The notes under the pieces: generated by a model | What the model saw: the letters and a program-made list of their open reading frames with translations, nothing else | Told to the model about the DNA's origin: nothing | Databases searched by the model: none | Program-made: the position numbers and the translations under genes | Shown: piece after piece, positions 1-11,853 of the stretch | Layout of the letters: every line of letters starts with the position of its first letter | Numbering within the stretch: position 1 is the first letter of the stretch | Assembly (NCBI GenBank): GCA_020746875.1 | Contig: JAGTJL010000005.1 | Location: forward strand, 1,798,001-1,862,000 | Length of the DNA stretch: 64,000 nucleotides | Source: Rhexocercosporidium sp. MPI-PUGE-AT-0058 | Lineage: Eukaryota; Ascomycota; Leotiomycetes; Helotiales | Direction of reading: 5' to 3'

Positions 1-1146
1 GTCATCCCTGACAACTTCTGGCACGCTCTACGGGACAAGATCCGCGAAGAGGACATCTTCTCTCACGGCCCAATTGACTCTAGCAAACTCTCATCTGGTG
101 GCATCAAGGACTTCAAGGATCTTGAAAAGGAGACTCAGAAGCTTTGGGATAAGTATATCAAGGGCAATCAAGCACAGTTGGGAGATCTCAACGACGATTA
201 CATCGTTCGTAAATTCCCACATCTTTTGGAGCAGAATCACATCATTTCCAAAACCGAGGTCTTGCATCTCATCCGCCAAAGCTGGGAGGAGAACAGACTG
301 GAGGTCAGATCGGAAATGGGCGACATGAAGAAGAAGCTCAACCACGCCACTCAACAGATCACCAAACTTCAACATGACTTCAAGGATGAATCGAAAGCCA
401 TCGCCTACGATGTCCTCAAGAAGTTCATCCCCAGTGGCCAGCTTGACGCTTTGGCAGCTGCCAACCTCAAGAGCAACCTCAATTATGGCCTCACCCGCGT
501 CAACTATCTCTCCAAGGGAACTGGTGCCATCGTCGATGCACACTACACGTCACCGCAGTATGTCTTTCCCAGCATGGATGTATGGCTCCCCAAGAGGACC
601 ATGCGCTGGTTGATTGGCAACTCAATTCCCGTTCCCAACTCCCCTGACACTGCGCTGATGAAGTGGGATGAACACGGCGACTGCTGGTGTTCTCCTTCTC
701 AGGATGCTGATGGATTTGGTCCCAGCTTGGCAGTCATCATGGGAAGCAGCATCTACCCTGATCAGGTTGTTGTTGAGCACATCGCACCCACCGCATCTCT
801 TGAACCCGGTGCTGCGCCCAGAGAAATGGAGCTCCTTGCTCACATCCCTGATCCCGAACTCTACCAAGCGGTCGCCAAGATGTCAACCAACATCTTCACA
901 GACGACTCAGTCGAGCCACTTCGTGCCGACGGATTCGTCCGCATCGCCACCTGGACCTACGATCTCGATACCCTAGAAAACATTCAAGGTTTCCCCGTCC
1001 AATTGGACATGAAGGCTCTCGGAGCGCACACCAACAAGGTCATCGTTCGCAGCAAGAACAACTGGGGTGACGGCCAGGTTGACTACACCTGTTTGTATCG
1101 CGTTCGCGTACATGGTGAGGTTGTAGCGACGCCAGGATTATTCTGA
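1..1146 (+). CDS. SUN-domain (Sad1/UNC-84 class) nuclear envelope protein, 3' part
   Basis: The reading frame is open from the first base, so the 5' end lies outside the window; 381 codons are visible up to TGA at 1144-1146. The first part is a charged, helix-prone region resembling the coiled coil that precedes SUN domains. The rest matches the SUN fold: a stretch with YVFPSMDVWLP, then a CWCSP element, GPSLAVIMG, and VVVEHI, the usual order of conserved SUN blocks. SUN proteins of the Sad1 class sit in the inner nuclear membrane and bind KASH proteins in the perinuclear space, linking nucleus to cytoskeleton and spindle pole body. No transmembrane segment is visible because the N-terminus is missing. 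Family assignment is by motif recognition; the exact orthologue is not certain. Confidence 0.82.
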   Translation, partial: VIPDNFWHALRDKIREEDIFSHGPIDSSKLSSGGIKDFKDLEKETQKLWDKYIKGNQAQLGDLNDDYIVRKFPHLLEQNHIISKTEVLHLIRQSWEENRLEVRSEMGDMKKKLNHATQQITKLQHDFKDESKAIAYDVLKKFIPSGQLDALAAANLKSNLNYGLTRVNYLSKGTGAIVDAHYTSPQYVFPSMDVWLPKRTMRWLIGNSIPVPNSPDTALMKWDEHGDCWCSPSQDADGFGPSLAVIMGSSIYPDQVVVEHIAPTASLEPGAAPREMELLAHIPDPELYQAVAKMSTNIFTDDSVEPLRADGFVRIATWTYDLDTLENIQGFPVQLDMKALGAHTNKVIVRSKNNWGDGQVDYTCLYRVRVHGEVVATPGLF

Positions 1147-4100
1147 GCAGAGAAGAAAGAAGGATATGGATCTACCTGTCTACTGCCCTTTCGTTATTTT
1201 AATTAGTTGTTCCTCGCTTCGTTTGGTCATCTGGAAATGGCGTTCATGGGGAAATACCCATTCGTGTAACTAAAATCGTGGAAAGGATGCTTGTCCTATG
1301 AAAAGTGAGAATTGGTTGTGCTACTTCGTGATGATGATTTGAAGATCGTGAAGTCAACTAACTCATTGATCTAAGGATAGCTTCGCATGCTCTAGAGATA
1401 CGTTCTCCTTGGATATTAAATTGCGTTAAGTCCAGATCTTTAATGGTCATATCCCAATTGAAGCACGACAGATAATCGTGCCAAACTCCATCCTTCTCAG
1501 AAATCGTTTTAGAGGAAGTTTCAAAATCTCAAGATTTCATTCAGTAGGTAGGATTGAGACTGAAGTGCACTTTGGAATTGATGAAATATCCAACCCGGTA
1601 CAACCTTTCAACACACTTCCATATCCCCACTCCTGTTCATCACCCTTAAAACATCCACGAACCTCTGCTCTATCCACTTCCACTTCTCCTGGCTCCTATG
1701 TGTACACAAATTGCCATCTTCGATCTTCTCTTCCCAAGCACAAATTCTTTAAGCGATCGCGCGTCAGACAGCATATATTTCACTATGGGGTCTTAAGCAA
1801 ATACCTCGTTGAGGATACAATACTGTGCTCTCTCAAGCAAATCGTAAGTGGGAATTTCACGTCGAGGGATGTGAGAGCCACCGCTGTACATTTTTATGTC
1901 GTTGGGATCTCGACCTGGATCGTAGGGTCGGATTGGTGTGCGTATCAACATTTCTATTTTCGCAAACCGACTTGGACTTCGACATCGCGTTAAATAAGTG
2001 CCTATATACCTATCGCAGTCTCCCTTTCCACCATACCGTATCCTCATCGTGCGAGACGAGTATTAGCGTGACCTAACTTATCTTCCACGCAGCTTTCGAG
2101 TAGAGATTATGAATATTCTCTGTATACATATCTTTCTCACCAGTCTCTCGGAATGTGCTCATACTGGTTCTGTATCATTCTTTCAAGGATTTATGTGGTT
2201 TAGGATGAGTGAGAGGTCTAGTATTGCTAGGGTGTGGCGAATGAGAAGCTGGAACTTATGTGGTCGGGGTCTTGGAAGGATATGAAGCTTTTGGCGGTTT
2301 AGTTACTGGTTTCTGTAGAGGAATTCTCTCCATTGTTCCTTTTAGCGGCGTGTCATCTCAGCTGCAGCATACCTCAATACATCGCAACATGTTTCCATCT
2401 TGTTTTTTATTGCCCAGGGATGACAATCATCCCCCTCGGAAGGCAAGACAACAATTCCTCGCGTAATCCAACCGACAGCTCGCACAGCATTTCATTATGT
2501 CTGCTTCCGCGCCGAGCCGTTCATCTACTCCTTGGTACGTATTTCTCTGCCGATGGGTTGGAACTTACCTGTAGGCCGTTTTGTAAGCTATATCTGGTCG
2601 TGGTTCAGTTGCAATGATTTACCGGCTTTATCCAAGAGACTTTAGGAAAGATTTGAGGAATCTGGCTCTACTCCTCAGTCATGCATATCTTTATTAATAT
2701 CTATCGAATTCGCATACTACGATAGAAACGGGGGGCTGATTTATCACGAAGGGTTTGTCATTCCGTGGGAGCTGGTGCTTATCCATTTCCCTCGCATGGG
2801 TACAGCAGCCTTGTGAATCGGCTTCGAGCGGGCGTGTATGGAGAATGTGGTTGAGCATCCTACTAGACATGCCAACAGGGTACCGATTAATAGGGTGGCA
2901 TTTTAGTTATGTGAGTATCAATGGCCACGTTAAAGGATGTCGCCTGATGAAGGAGGAGTGGATCAAGGGAGGTCATTAGGGCGTTGACTGAGGAAGGTGG
3001 TTCAGTCTTGCGGGAGTTCTTGGAGCCGAAAAGGGTGTTTTTTTCTTTCTAAAAACATAGGACAGACGGACTTAGAGCCTGCCTTGCTGCTCTTACAAGA
3101 GATAGCATACCAGATGTGCTTTGTGTGGTCTGGGTATTGGCTTCAGGTCAGTCGTGCAGTGTGGGAAGGTCTTTTCTCTACGAGCTAAAGAGGTATCAAC
3201 GCAGAGAAAGAAGGTGAGGATATTCAAATCACTGCAGACAGATTAAAAAGTCAATGAAAAAAAAAATCGGAGAGCCTTGATTGATGCCGGCTTGTGAATC
3301 GGGATTCTAAACGCTCGCTGCTTATTATTAGTACGGTCAGACATCTCAGATCATTAGACAATGATAGTGACCCGGAATTTGAGACTCTAACAGTACTAAA
3401 GTTCAAAAACTTCTAAAACAACTAGTTTGAAGTTGCCTCTGGTAGACCGCAAGCTTGATTATGAGAGCCTAGGTCACTAATACGGTGCGAGGAATATTAG
3501 GCCATGCCCAACTCGAAGCAAGCAGGGTTGTATCAAGCAAAAGCCGAAGGTGCGGCTCTTCCCTCTTGCTGAAGCTCACAACAATCTCAAAGTTCTACTC
3601 AGATAATTTCATTTGGCCGTTGCGGCCATACTGGCTTGGGGCTCACAAAGAAGAGTCACTCAAGTTATGGTATAAGGGGAGGTGATGGCTGACGATGCAA
3701 AAAAGTGTGAGACGCTATCGCTGCCGAATACACAAAGTCTCTGGAGCTTTTATTGTGGAGCTTCTGAGAGTCTTGAGATAATTTCAAGTCCGAGCTAGCT
3801 ATTATGTGGACGAAATTTATATTCTCTTTCTTGAATAGGGGTAAGTAAACAAACCCTTTGCGACGCGCCAAGCCACTGGGCAGCTCTCAACGACATGACA
3901 TAAGAGCCTCACCGATGTAAAGATGATTCTTAGTAGACCGATCAACCAGACAACTAAGGGCCTACAACAAAGCTAAGGATTAAAACCACAGCCCAAAACG
4001 GTGAATTTTTAGCCGACCAGCAAGGCTATTCTTCCCCAAAGCCGCAAAACCATTCACGCTACCCAGCCAACGACAGGTGATAGAAGCTAATCGAGGTGAA

Positions 4101-4327
4101 TGAAGCATCTACACATTCTCTTGCCTGTCCCATTCGAGACTAGCTCCCCTGTGAATGAACAGCCATCTCGCCTCGAGAAATCTATTTAACTCCCCTGCTC
4201 TTCCTCTTGACCCTCCTCCTCCCTCCCTTCGATATCACCGCCCAAACACAAACACACCTTCTCCGTCTTCCAAGATAAAAAATTCCAACACAAATACACA
4301 ACAACAAACACTTGAATATCAATCAAG
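1147..4327. other. 3.2 kb intergenic region, no supported gene
   Basis: It holds the 3' UTR of the SUN gene and the promoter of the repeat-peptide gene. Only weak coding hints are visible. On the minus strand about 1951-1795 there is a 53-codon stretch with protein-like composition ending at a possible GTATTTG donor. On the plus strand ATG at 2497 opens 12 codons ending at a good GTACGT donor (2535), but no convincing second exon follows. Neither supports a full model. The leader just before 4328 is pyrimidine-rich, then CA-rich, as usual for a fungal start region. Confidence 0.5.
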
Positions 4328-5254
4328 ATGCGCACCACCATCGTCCTCGCCTTCATCTCTACCCTCCTCTCCTTCGCCGCAGCCACCCCCGCCGGCTCCC
4401 TTTCCGAACCAAACACCAACGCACTCCTCCCCCTCGGTGCTCGCTCCGCTCTCAAGGGCTGCTTCGAGCAATGCGGTAATAATGCTCAGTGTGGTGGCGC
4501 TTGCAACCACTGCTCTGCTGGTCGTGTAAGTTACTCCCTCTCCGTCTCTTTCTTAGCTGCGGTGCTTTGATGACTCTCCTTTCCAACGTTCTTCAGGCTT
4601 GTCTCTTGGCCCTTCTGACTCTACCGTCTTTAAGCTTTGGGCTTCGTACTTTGCTTTCTGTTGAACAGACTTACCTCTCTACTCCTCTGTCTTTGCTTCT
4701 TCCCTTCCTCACCTCCTTCTCTTTGTCATGGACTCAAGCTGACACAAAGCACAGTGCCACACCTGGGCTAAGCGTGATGAGGAAGTCGTCTCCGCTCCCG
4801 TTTCCCTCCCCCGCTCCGAGGCTATTGCTCAGAAGGGTTGCTTCGAGCAATGCTCCAACAACGCTCAATGCTCTGGTGCATGCCCATACTGCTCTGCCGG
4901 TCGTGTAAGTCTCCCTCCTCTCCCCTTCCCCCATCCAAATCCAAGACAAATCCAGGACTGACATCTCCCTCTTCATAGTGCCACACCTGGAAGCGCGATG
5001 ATTCTGAGTCCGAAGTCGTCGCTGCTCCTATCTCCCTCCCCCGCGCCGAAGCCATCGCTCAGAAGGGCTGCTTCCAGCAATGCTCCAACAACTCTCAATG
5101 CAGCGGTGTTTGCAACCGTTGCTCCCAAGGTCGTGTAAGCCCCCCCTCCTCTACATTACCTTTTTTCATATACCTTGTTTGATCTAGATACAAGCTAACA
5201 TACCACGAATAGTGTCACACATGGGCTAAGCGTGACGAGGAGCTCTCTGAGTAA
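4328..5254 (+). CDS. Secreted cysteine-rich repeat precursor with Kex2-type sites (three 6-Cys units)
   Basis: Four exons (4328-4525, 4755-4904, 4979-5134, 5213-5254) encode 181 residues. Residues 1-19 form a signal peptide ending AAA. Three units follow, each with six cysteines in the spacing C-x3-C-x5-C-x3-C-x2-C-x4-C: C45-C67, C95-C117, C147-C169. Each unit ends in CHTW(A)KR with Lys-Arg at 72-73, 121-122 and 174-175 followed by Asp, a typical Kex2 cleavage context. Linkers are acidic, then have SLPR-S/A-EAIAQKG. Introns (229, 74, 78 bp) have GTAAG donors and CTGAC/CTAAC branch sites; all are phase 0 and cut between Arg and the sixth Cys. A likely 3'-UTR intron lies at 5271-5352. The layout implies release of three small disulfide-rich peptides in the secretory pathway. 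Receptor, target and function are unknown; no known family was recognised with confidence. Confidence 0.85.
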
Positions 5255-5270
5255 ATCTTCTCTTCGCATG

Positions 5271-5352
5271 GTAAGTCCCCACCTCATCCCTTCCCACACC
5301 CCTCCTCCCCTAGAAGTACCAAGGGCAAAGGCTGACTGACAACCATCCACAG
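5271..5352 (+). other. Probable 3'-UTR intron of the repeat-precursor gene
   Basis: A GTAAGT donor follows the stop codon by 16 nt, and a GGCTGAC branch-like sequence precedes a CCACAG acceptor at 5352. The donor is close enough to the stop that nonsense-mediated decay would not be expected. It is inferred from sequence signals only. Confidence 0.45.
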
Positions 5353-6106
5353 ACCACCAACCTCAACAGTAGCTAGTCAGCTTCGACATCCACTCACCAA
5401 TCGGTCTGGTACACCCTCGGGCATCCATTGGTTGTTAGGTTTGGAGCATACACTTGGTTTACTTGCTTGGCTGGGATTCTTTTTCTCTCTTTTGCTTTGG
5501 CATGTGTGCATGCATTGGGGTTCTCTTATTCTTTTCATGATGCTTGTCCGCTTGGACATACATTGCATTGCAGACAGTACTTGCAGGTTTGTCTTTTTTT
5601 CTGGGATACATGAATCATTCTCGTTGGAGAGAGAGAGGGAGGAGAGGATTGTTAGTCTCAGATAAATGAATGGGAACCTTGCATGAATGAAAGACATGAA
5701 AGACACGAAAGCGATAACAAAAAAAGCCACGTTTATAAAACCTCTTGGTCTTGAATGTAAAGCAATGATGATGTGAAGCAACGATACGAACACGAATGTT
5801 ATAAGCACGAGATGAGCAGCATATTTGGGCATCAATAACAATGATTGGTTGATATTATTAACTTCTCTTAGATTTGGATGCACCACCACACCATCTTATC
5901 CAAAAGACGAACGCCAATTTCAATTCAAAAAGGCAAAGTAAACAAAAGCACCAACCCGTAACCAAACAAACAGCTAGATAAAGCACCATATCGCTACACC
6001 CAACCATCCACTTCCCAAGTTTTCCAAACACGTTTGGCTAGATGGGTCAAATAAATACTCCAATTAAATGCAACAAATCCTTCTTTTTCTTTCTTATGAT
6101 ATGGGA
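5353..6106. other. Convergent 3' UTR region
   Basis: This is the space between the 3' ends of the repeat-precursor gene (plus) and the class V chitin synthase (minus). T-rich on plus and A-rich later, it holds no supported gene. A 170-codon minus-strand open frame here has biased, hydrophobic composition and no gene-like features. Confidence 0.5.
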
Positions 6107-9100
6107 TCATAGTTGGCCCGAGAGCAATGCTTCGGTAGCTGTGTTGTATTAGTAGATGACTTATATCATAAAAGAGAAGTGAGAAAAACTTACCAGAGTT
6201 GATATATGCTCTCCTAGCATCAAGCTGTAAACCAAATCTTCTCTCCAACTCCACTTTAATGCTCTTCTTCGTAACAGTCATCAAATCAGCCGTCTTAAGG
6301 ATCTCTCTGATCTCTGCTAAGATGGCATCGTCGCTCGGTAGACCTGCGAGATTCGACAACTCGAGTTCTTGCTGACCGAAGAACTGCGAGCCGCCGTATT
6401 GGCTCTGGCGATAGTCCAAGCCCATGGCGTCAGAAGGAGCCAATGACATGCGCGAGTTATACATATTGACGTTCTTGTTGTCGTATGGGTAATTACCTCC
6501 GACTTGAGACATAGGGCGCGAGGGAGCGTAGTTGTACTCTGATGCTGCGGGGTGGTGCTTGGTGCCGTACGAGTAGCCAGAGACTTCGGAGCGGTCGTCT
6601 TTCATGGTTTGGGCTTCCCAGAGCTCGGCTTGGTATTCCTCCCATTTTTTGTGTGGGATGGATTCCGGATCGAATTTGCCCTCGTCGGTTATGACGATCT
6701 TGCGGCCCTTCTCTCCTGTGACAACTCGAGTGTTACCCCAGGAGAAATCGTCCATGTGCCAGAAACTATACAATGGCAGACCAAAGGAGAATACTGGAAT
6801 GGCTAGAATGTATAGGATCATCCATCCGATCATCTCCCACTTTCGGTGAAGAATAAAAATGATGGCCTGCAAACCGTAAATGACACCCAGGAGGATGAAT
6901 GCAATGATAGGCACAGTGTTTGGAGTTCTGATGACGGTTACAATCAGGTAGACGATGTAGGCCACGGTGACAGGCTGGACAATGGTGGAAAGCAGATCGA
7001 CGAACACAATGAAGCGCATACTGAAGCAGCAGAAACCGCAGAGTTGTGACATGGGAACGAGCTCGGCAAGATTGTGAACAGTAGAGTTGATCCAGCGACG
7101 ACGTTGCGAGAGGAAGACCTTCCAGGAATCAGGGGCCACGGTCCAAGCATGTGCATTTCTGATATACTTCGTCTTGTACTTGGGATGATGCTTAAGCATG
7201 AGTGTGGTTAGGTAACGATCTTCACCCAAGTGAAGCAAGTTCTTCATATGGAGAGTATCGACACGGATCTCGGCATAGGCTTCCACCACCTCACGACTGA
7301 CGAAGAGAGGCTTTCCGGATTCAGCTGCTCGGATGCGAACCATGGTGAAACATCCAGGCAAACAGGTAACACTACCAAACAAACTTTCGAATGCTTTCGC
7401 AAGATTGTGGGAAATGTAATATTCGTAAACCTGGATCATAGTGACGAAGGAAGACTTGGAGTTGCTTAGGGCGGTCTCTCCGCAGCATCCGATGAGTCTT
7501 GTGTCATCGATGAAAGCAGAAACAAATCGAGATGCCGAATCGGCGGCAACGGCTGTGTCTGCATCAATTTGCAACAGGTACTCGTAGAACGTGGGGTTGA
7601 CACCAATGATATTCCGGATCTGGTGGTACATCTCAAGCTCCATAGGGCTCATGGCAGTATTGTAGTGGACTCTGTTCAAAAATCGCATCATGACCATCTG
7701 AGAATCACGCTTACCTCTGTTTCCAGGACGTGATACCTCAGAAGGCTTCCCAATCTTGACAATGACCAAGAAAGGAACAATATGACCCTGAACTTCGTAA
7801 AGCCCAGAGTAGACTTTGCCCATGTTATGTTGCTTCATGCCTTCTCCTAAAGATTCAAAGCTCAAGGGCTCGGGGTCGACGGTCTCAGAGACACCAAGAA
7901 TATCAAGCACGATGCGTGGAGTTGGTTTATCATTTCCTTGACCAATAATCATTCCATCGCAAATAACGACGAGAAGTTTGCGTTTGTCATCGTACTTCAT
8001 CCGTGCAGCGGAATCGATGGCACGGCGAAGGGACTCCTCGTCTTCGGTGTAGGCGGGTACTTGGCAGATGACAAACTTGTCAAGATTTTCAGGCACGTTC
8101 TTCGTTCCAAATTGCAAGGCTGCAGCAAATTTGAAGGCAATGACACTGAGAAGGATGATAGAGATAGCCAGGATCAAGTATTCAGCGAACTGGCACTTGA
8201 CGGAGTTTCTGGTATCAAGATCTCCAACGTAGAAGAGGTTGTCGAGACATGTAGACATCCGAATGCGCATTTCCGTATCAATGGCTAGAGCGTTCCAGTA
8301 TTTCGTAACATCCTCGCCAGCTTTCTGTTGGAATAAATCCACGACCAAGGGATCCATGAAATTAGTGTTGATATTGCTCGGGACTTCGTCACCTTCTTTG
8401 ACTAGAACTCTTCGACCTCCCTGGGTGTATTTAGTGAAATCGTAAACACGGCCATTGAGAATGGCGATTGCGTTGCTCTTGTCTGCCAATTTCTTAACGT
8501 AATTGGCCGTATATCCGATGTTCCCCTTCTTGTAACCAGCTCTGAGCATTATCATCTGCTCAATGAACCAGTCGGGACGACTATCGTTTGTGAAGGACCT
8601 GAAATCATGGTACTTGAAGTTGAGATCGGTCGTACTGATAACACTTGCGGATCCGGTGGTATTGGCATTTGTGTAGTCCAGCTGCACTGAAGGGTCGATG
8701 GTTCCGTCGACACCTTGGCAGAGAGCAGAGACCTGCACGGGAAAGAGTGACGTAGCGTCCAAGCCAGCATATTTCAAGAGGGATTTTTGAGGGACAATGA
8801 ATGGATAATGCGAAGGTGCGAAATCCGTCAGATCAAAGACCTGCCCACGAATGGAGACGTAAGCGTGCGAGCCTTTGCCGTTGTGCGAAGTCAACTCGGC
8901 AGCGCTGTAAACATATTGCTTGGGGCAAATAAGCAAGGGGAAGACGACGATGAAGAAAGCGACGAAGAGACAACTGATCCAAATCATCATGTTGATCGCA
9001 AGCTTCTCTCTCCATGCCATTCGAACATCTTTGCGAGGCATACGTCCGATCAATCGAATTGCAAAATCCGGAATCATCCAAGTCATCATGTAGACGAGAA

Positions 9101-11853
9101 AAAGCCACCTCTTCCGAGTACCAGTGGTTTTGACTTCTTCGACTTCGACCATTGCTTTTTCGTTTCCCTTCTCTGCCATTTGCGCACGGGTGTCCAGATT
9201 TCGGAACATGTCACCACCTCCCAAAGCCGACGCACCGGCTTCCGACCGCGTGTCAATGTCGTTGCTGCCAAAGTAACCCGACTTCTTGTCTCCGTACCCT
9301 GGGCTGAGTCCTCCCGGTGTGCCAAGGAGTCGCTCTTTCGATTGACCATAGGCACCATGAATGTCACCAGGAGAAAGCATGTCTCCGCCATCATCTGATT
9401 GGGTTGGGTATCGACCTTGAACGTAGCCACGCTCGGACAGTTTGGCAATCTCTGACCAGCATCGTTCACTCAAGAAGACACCGGTGTTACCAATCTTGGC
9501 TTCGTTCGCTGGCCACCTCTTCTCATCGACAACCATTTCAGCTTTCTCTCGCTCACTGCCGACCAAGATGGTCTCTGCATCGGCAAGTCCGAGGAACTCC
9601 CCAAATGGTAGGAAGAGACTGAAGTCCGCATTTCGCAGGCGCTGACTGATTTCTGCAATGCCAAATGTCTGGATTTGAGTTCGGACACACTTGCTGTCAA
9701 ATTGGTTGGCAATGCGACGATCGTTCGGCTTGAGACAGAACACAAAGTAGGGGTTGGTGTTAGGCGCCGTGAGTGATTTTGTGACGTTATCTAGAGACGA
9801 CAAGAATTGTGCAGCAGCTCCTTGATCGATGTTGCGAGACCTACGGCTTTTAGCATCATCGTCAGCATTGCCTAATTCTTCTACCGAGTCGGAAAAAGCT
9901 TCCTTGGTCGTTTCGCGTCCTGCGAATTTGGCTGGTCTATCACCCTTCTTTCTCATTACACTCGGCTTGCGCAAAGGCTTTGAGCTGACCTGTGCTTGCA
10001 TGATGGTAGTCTTCTCTTGAGGGTGCACAACTGTCTGCAAGGCTTCCTGTCCGAAAAGTTGACCAACAAACTCGCTCTTTGTCGAGGCAATCAAATTCAT
10101 CAAGTCTCCTGAGATAACTTCTCCATTCTCCTCTACCAGTCCTGCGACTTGATACTCAACTTCACCAGCAAAATGCTTTACAGCAAAAGATGCCGCAGCA
10201 TTGTGAGTAGCAAAGTTACTTCCCGGGAGTTTTGCAGTTGCACTACCAACAGAGATAGCTGGATTCTTGCCCTCGAAGCGCTTTCGAAGACTCTCCAGTA
10301 GCTGCATGTCAGTTCTATTGCGCTTGGTTTGGTCGTCCAAGATGCTAAGAAGACCGTTTCCGTGTTTGAGGAGACCTTTGACAGCATCGGAGTTGTCAAA
10401 GTAGCTGGTAGGGGCTACACTGACTTCTTCGCTCTCCAGCATCTCTGCCTTGCCTTCGAAAAAGCTCTGGAGGGTAAAGTTGTACATGGATTCGGTAGCT
10501 GCATTGTTGAGAAGCTGGTCGAGCGTTGAATCTGTTGCCTGTTGCTGAGAGAAACCTGGAAAGTCGATGATCGAGATAGTGTTGGCAACGGTATCTTCAA
10601 CAGCACAGACCCTCTGATTGATGCTTTCAATTACATATGCCACCAGGAGGGAGTACAGAGTTCTAGCAAGCTCATCTGCGTTGCTCCGGGCTCCTTTGGG
10701 ATCAAGCATGACTGTAACTCGTTCTCTGTGAAGGATCTTGGTCTTGTAGCCGAGCGTGGTTTGGAGGTCCTGAGCGCTGACTCCGAGGAAAGCTGCAATT
10801 ATGCCAAGCACTTCCTTATTCTTCACGCCTGTTACAGCTTCCCCTCCTTCGTGCGAATATCCACCACTCTCATCTCCAGTCACTGCTGTATCTTCGCTTG
10901 TCTCGAATTCGAGCTGTCCGATGTGGAGGATACTGGCCAAAACCTGGCAAATCTCGGCAATCTCGCTGCGTGGGAATTCGAGTTTTCGAAGGGCGGTCTT
11001 GAAAAGTTGGAATCCTTCGGCATCGTTTATTCCAACTTTCAGTTGTGTCGGGTGTCCCAGATATCGCCATCTCTTCTGCTGAGAACCAAGAGAGTGTCTA
11101 TTTCCAGCTTGATTCTGATGAACCGCCCCTGAAAGAGCTCCTGGGGTATCCAAGCCAAGATGGGATTTCTCCGCCGCACTGGTTCCGGCCAAAAGGTAAT
11201 ACAAAACATGGAAGCTGCGCTCGCCAGTTGGGACGGATGCTACACGGCTCCGCTCCAGTCTGTGATCCAGAACCTTTCCTCCAATGAGTGTTGGGTTGAC
11301 AGTCGAGGAAGTATCGTATTGAAGCTCGAAAAACAAACCGGATTTCGACGCTGTTGGGGTAGTTGCAGTTTTTGTGGTTGTCAAAGTATCAAATACATAG
11401 GCCGCGAGTGACAATTTCGTAGAGAGAGGCGTGGATGATTTGCTGAGGAGAGCAGAGAGCAGATGAGAGCGGACAGTGGTTTTACCCGATCCAGATTCGC
11501 CCCTTTGAAGAATTAGTATCAATTTGAGAGTGTGGACTTCGATCGTCCGTAACTTACAGGAAAACAACAGCTTGGTTTTCGGAACGAGCTCCAAGTCTGG
11601 TGTAGGCCTTCTCGGCCAGATCCTCAGCTCCTCCCATAGCACTTCCCTCCTTTCCGCCATCCGGACCCTTGCTGGAAGAAGAATAGGTATTGAGACATAT
11701 TAAGGCGTGCGATGATAGTTGAGCAGTTGGTAATGATACATGGAAACGACTGGCCAGATGTGCTGTGAGATGGGTGTCGGATTGCAGATGTGCTGGGAGG
11801 GCAGGAAGTGAAGGTTGTGAATGGGCGCCTCCGCCTTGGGTGTTCAAGGCCAT
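6107..11853 (-). CDS. csmA/chsV: Class V chitin synthase with N-terminal myosin motor-like domain
   Basis: Three exons (11853-11558, 11502-6194, 6138-6107) give 1878 residues, typical for class V. The first exon supplies the start; splicing places the P-loop GESGSGKTT at about residues 100-108, so the motor-like head keeps its nucleotide-binding loop. After the head come membrane segments near residues 900-960, a cytochrome-b5-like part near 990, and the glycosyltransferase 2 chitin synthase core with LGEDRYLTT (about 1528) and the QRRRW signature (about 1566). More membrane helices follow, then a DEK_C-type C-terminus. The last exon, after a GTAAGT donor, restores the family ending [10 protein letters not shown]. 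The enzyme polymerises UDP-GlcNAc into cell-wall chitin at hyphal tips and septa. It is head-to-head with the class VII gene, an arrangement known in many filamentous fungi. Confidence 0.96.

Noticed and set aside
4526..4754. Hidden fourth peptide unit in the long first intron of the repeat precursor
   Set aside because: No cysteine pattern or CHTW-KR-like sequence is found in any frame; the intron is simply long and pyrimidine-rich.
5377..5889. 170-codon minus-strand open frame behind the repeat-peptide gene
   Set aside because: It lies in the 3' UTR region of two convergent genes, has biased hydrophobic composition and no splice or family signal.
11503..11660. Start of the class V chitin synthase taken inside the open frame at 11660
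   Set aside because: It would read through the first intron; the spliced start at 11853 gives the proper P-loop context and family N-terminus.
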